Below are positions 62,652 to 64,000 of a DNA stretch of 64,000 bases, piece after piece; the stretch's first letter is position 1; each line of letters starts with the position of its first letter. This DNA is from Paenibacillus sp. EZ-K15 (GTDB taxonomy: Bacteria; Bacillota; Bacilli; Paenibacillales; Paenibacillaceae). Below the pieces are notes generated by a model, which saw nothing but the letters and a program-made list of their open reading frames with translations, did not search any database and had not been told where the DNA came from. Where the stretch lies: positions 242,284 through 306,283 of the forward strand of contig NZ_PDHM01000005.1 in assembly GCF_002573715.1 (NCBI RefSeq). Reading direction: 5' to 3'. Made by a program: the position numbers and the translations under genes.

Positions 62652-63902
62652 ATGAAGAGGAAATCTTTTCGGTATCTCTGGATAGGTCAGGCGCTCGCCA
62701 ATAGCGGCGATTTGTTTTACATTGTCGGCCTGATGGCAATTATCTATGGGATTACGGGATCCGCCATGATGATGGCCATGATACCTTTTGTCACGACGAT
62801 GGCACGGTTTATAAGCGGGAGCTTTGCGCCCGTGTTGATGGATAAATACAGCCTCAAGTCGCTGCTTGCTTCGTCGCAAATCGGGAAAACGGCCGTGTTG
62901 TTCCTATTGTTAATGACCTACTATGCGCTGGGAGAGCAGGAGGTGACGGTCTATGCGATTCTCGGATTCGTATTCCTCATCTCTTTGCTCGATGGCTGGG
63001 CTGCACCTGCAAGCCATGCCATGCTGCCGCGTCTGGTGGATGCCGCCGAGCTGACGAAAGCGAATAGCTTTGTTGCCATCGTGGATCAGCTAATTCAACT
63101 GGGAGGATGGGCTGTTGGGGGACTGCTGGTCGTAGCCTTGGGCGGAAGCAACGTGATATGGCTGACCTTTGCCTTGGCCCTGGCAGCCGCTGTCTTCATG
63201 AAGCTTATAGAGGATCGGCATGAATCCACCCAGGAACAGAAAGAGAAGGCGCGCGTTTCGAATTGGAGCTCCATTCAAGAAGGCTGGACACTCATTTGGA
63301 AACAGCCTTCTCTTCGGGCGATTCATGTGATTTATGTATTGGAGACGATGGCGGGCGTGATTTGGATCGCAGCGACCATCTACGTGTATGTAGCCGATGT
63401 GCTGCACAGGGAGGAGGCTTGGTGGGGATATATCAACGCAAGCTTTTTCCTGGGACTCATGCTGGGTGGACTGTTTGGAATGAGAAACGCGGGGCTGATC
63501 GACCGCAATATCCGCAAGTTCGTCATCTGCTCTTCCTTCGGCATTAGTATCATGACGTTCGGTTTTGGATTGACCTCGGTGCCTTGGCTGGCCCTGGTGT
63601 TCTCGGCAGGCTTCGGCGTTTTTGAACAGCTTAAGGCAGTCTCGCTTCAGACTACACTGCAGCGGGGTGTATCTGTTCATTTATTGCCGAAAGTGTACGC
63701 AGCTCAAAGCGCGCTCGTTTCGCTGGTATTCGGCTTATCCACCCTGTTGTTTGGGTTCATAACCGATGAATTCGGCATTCGGGCTACGTACATTATCGCT
63801 GCCACGGTGTTGTTCATCTCGGGATGTTACGCATTACGGATACGAACGAGATTGCCGGAGTTAGGGGAGGGGCTTGAACAAGGACGGATCGGCATCGAAT
63901 AA
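62652..63902 (+). CDS. MFS transporter, 12-helix (MFS_3/enterobactin-exporter-like)
   Basis: 416 residues, about 12 membrane helices. FRYLWIGQALANSGDLFYIVGLMAIIYGITGSAMMMAMIPFVTTMARFISGSFAPVLMDK is the typical MFS_3 start, with the loop 2-3 motif reduced. A charged cytoplasmic loop (EDRHESTQEQKEKARVSNWSSIQEG) separates the two halves. No known substrate. AGAAAG precedes the ATG, so the ribosome binding site is weak. It is divergent from the sigma factor operon. Confidence 0.8.
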   Translation: MKRKSFRYLWIGQALANSGDLFYIVGLMAIIYGITGSAMMMAMIPFVTTMARFISGSFAPVLMDKYSLKSLLASSQIGKTAVLFLLLMTYYALGEQEVTVYAILGFVFLISLLDGWAAPASHAMLPRLVDAAELTKANSFVAIVDQLIQLGGWAVGGLLVVALGGSNVIWLTFALALAAAVFMKLIEDRHESTQEQKEKARVSNWSSIQEGWTLIWKQPSLRAIHVIYVLETMAGVIWIAATIYVYVADVLHREEAWWGYINASFFLGLMLGGLFGMRNAGLIDRNIRKFVICSSFGISIMTFGFGLTSVPWLALVFSAGFGVFEQLKAVSLQTTLQRGVSVHLLPKVYAAQSALVSLVFGLSTLLFGFITDEFGIRATYIIAATVLFISGCYALRIRTRLPELGEGLEQGRIGIE

Positions 63903-63942
63903 TCAATAAACAAAAGGCGAGCTTAAAGCTCGTCAGATTGTC

Positions 63943-63987
63943 GAGAAACCCTGTGCTTTTTTCAAAGTACAGGGTTTCTCCCTTTTT
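63943..63987 (+). terminator. Terminator after the MFS gene
   Basis: GAGAAACCCTGT (63943-63954) and ACAGGGTTTCTC (63969-63980) form a perfect 12-bp stem, followed by CCTTTTT. Confidence 0.85.
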
Positions 63988-64000
63988 AAGTGGTCACTTC

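Noticed and set aside
1..64000. CRISPR arrays
   Set aside because: No regularly spaced short direct repeats with unique spacers were seen, and no cas-like protein is encoded.

Overview
The window looks like a chromosomal segment of a Paenibacillus-type firmicute. The reasons are: AGGAGG-type ribosome binding sites, frequent GTG and TTG starts, sigma-A promoters, mixed GC content, secreted copper-amine-oxidase-N (stalk) proteins, a SleB-type wall hydrolase, DUF4179 anti-sigma proteins and many U-tract terminators. The genus is inferred; no rRNA or species marker is present.

Layout. 0-7.5 kb: the end of an ECF sigma gene with its DUF4179 anti-sigma partner, small membrane and zinc-ribbon proteins, a stalk-domain secreted protein, a 6-phosphogluconolactonase-like protein, an APH-type kinase and a SleB-type hydrolase. 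7.6-11.1 kb: a sulfate uptake operon (binding lipoprotein, CysT, CysW) followed by a YezD/DUF2292 gene. It has a strong promoter and a structured, terminator-ended leader, and no CysA ATPase gene lies nearby. 11.3-25.9 kb: ordinary housekeeping and accessory genes (alpha/beta hydrolase with MerR, bifunctional NAD(P)H-hydrate repair enzyme, short-chain dehydrogenases, FMN reductase, kinase, AAA ATPase, MarR with an MFS exporter, DUF817). 26-32.7 kb: a GNAT-RidA fusion, a CPBP protease with a TetR regulator behind a perfect palindromic operator, an Rrf2 regulator, ThuA-like and DinB genes, an MFS exporter, and a decayed second copy of the rrf2 3' end.

32.9-37.4 kb: class I ribonucleotide reductase (nrdA, then nrdB) on the minus strand. 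It is preceded by two NrdR boxes in the promoter and by a cobalamin riboswitch with a downstream terminator. The 600-bp gap between nrdA and nrdB is filled with repeats. 38.1-42 kb: a tRNA-Thr(CGT) gene used as an integration site. A 50-bp exact copy of its 3' part lies 2.77 kb away, and each copy is followed by a decayed tyrosine integrase, so two related elements appear to have inserted in tandem. Their cargo includes a GrpB-family gene and a frameshifted secreted protein.

42-64 kb: a cupin, a secreted metallophosphoesterase-LamG protein, a pair of DUF6199-like membrane proteins, an amidase, a DUF4352 lipoprotein, a heterodimeric ABC exporter with one degenerate ATP site, a holin-like protein, a DinB protein, a 51-residue membrane protein, a 5'-nucleotidase, a short UvrA-like ABC protein, an alpha-glucosidase followed by a sorbitol-type dehydrogenase, a second ECF sigma/anti-sigma pair and an MFS transporter.

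No single clearly new multi-gene system stands out. The most notable points are the layered nrd control, the tandem tRNA-Thr island, the GNAT-RidA fusion and the structured sulfate-operon leader. Everything was read by eye, and all family assignments come from motifs rather than searches.
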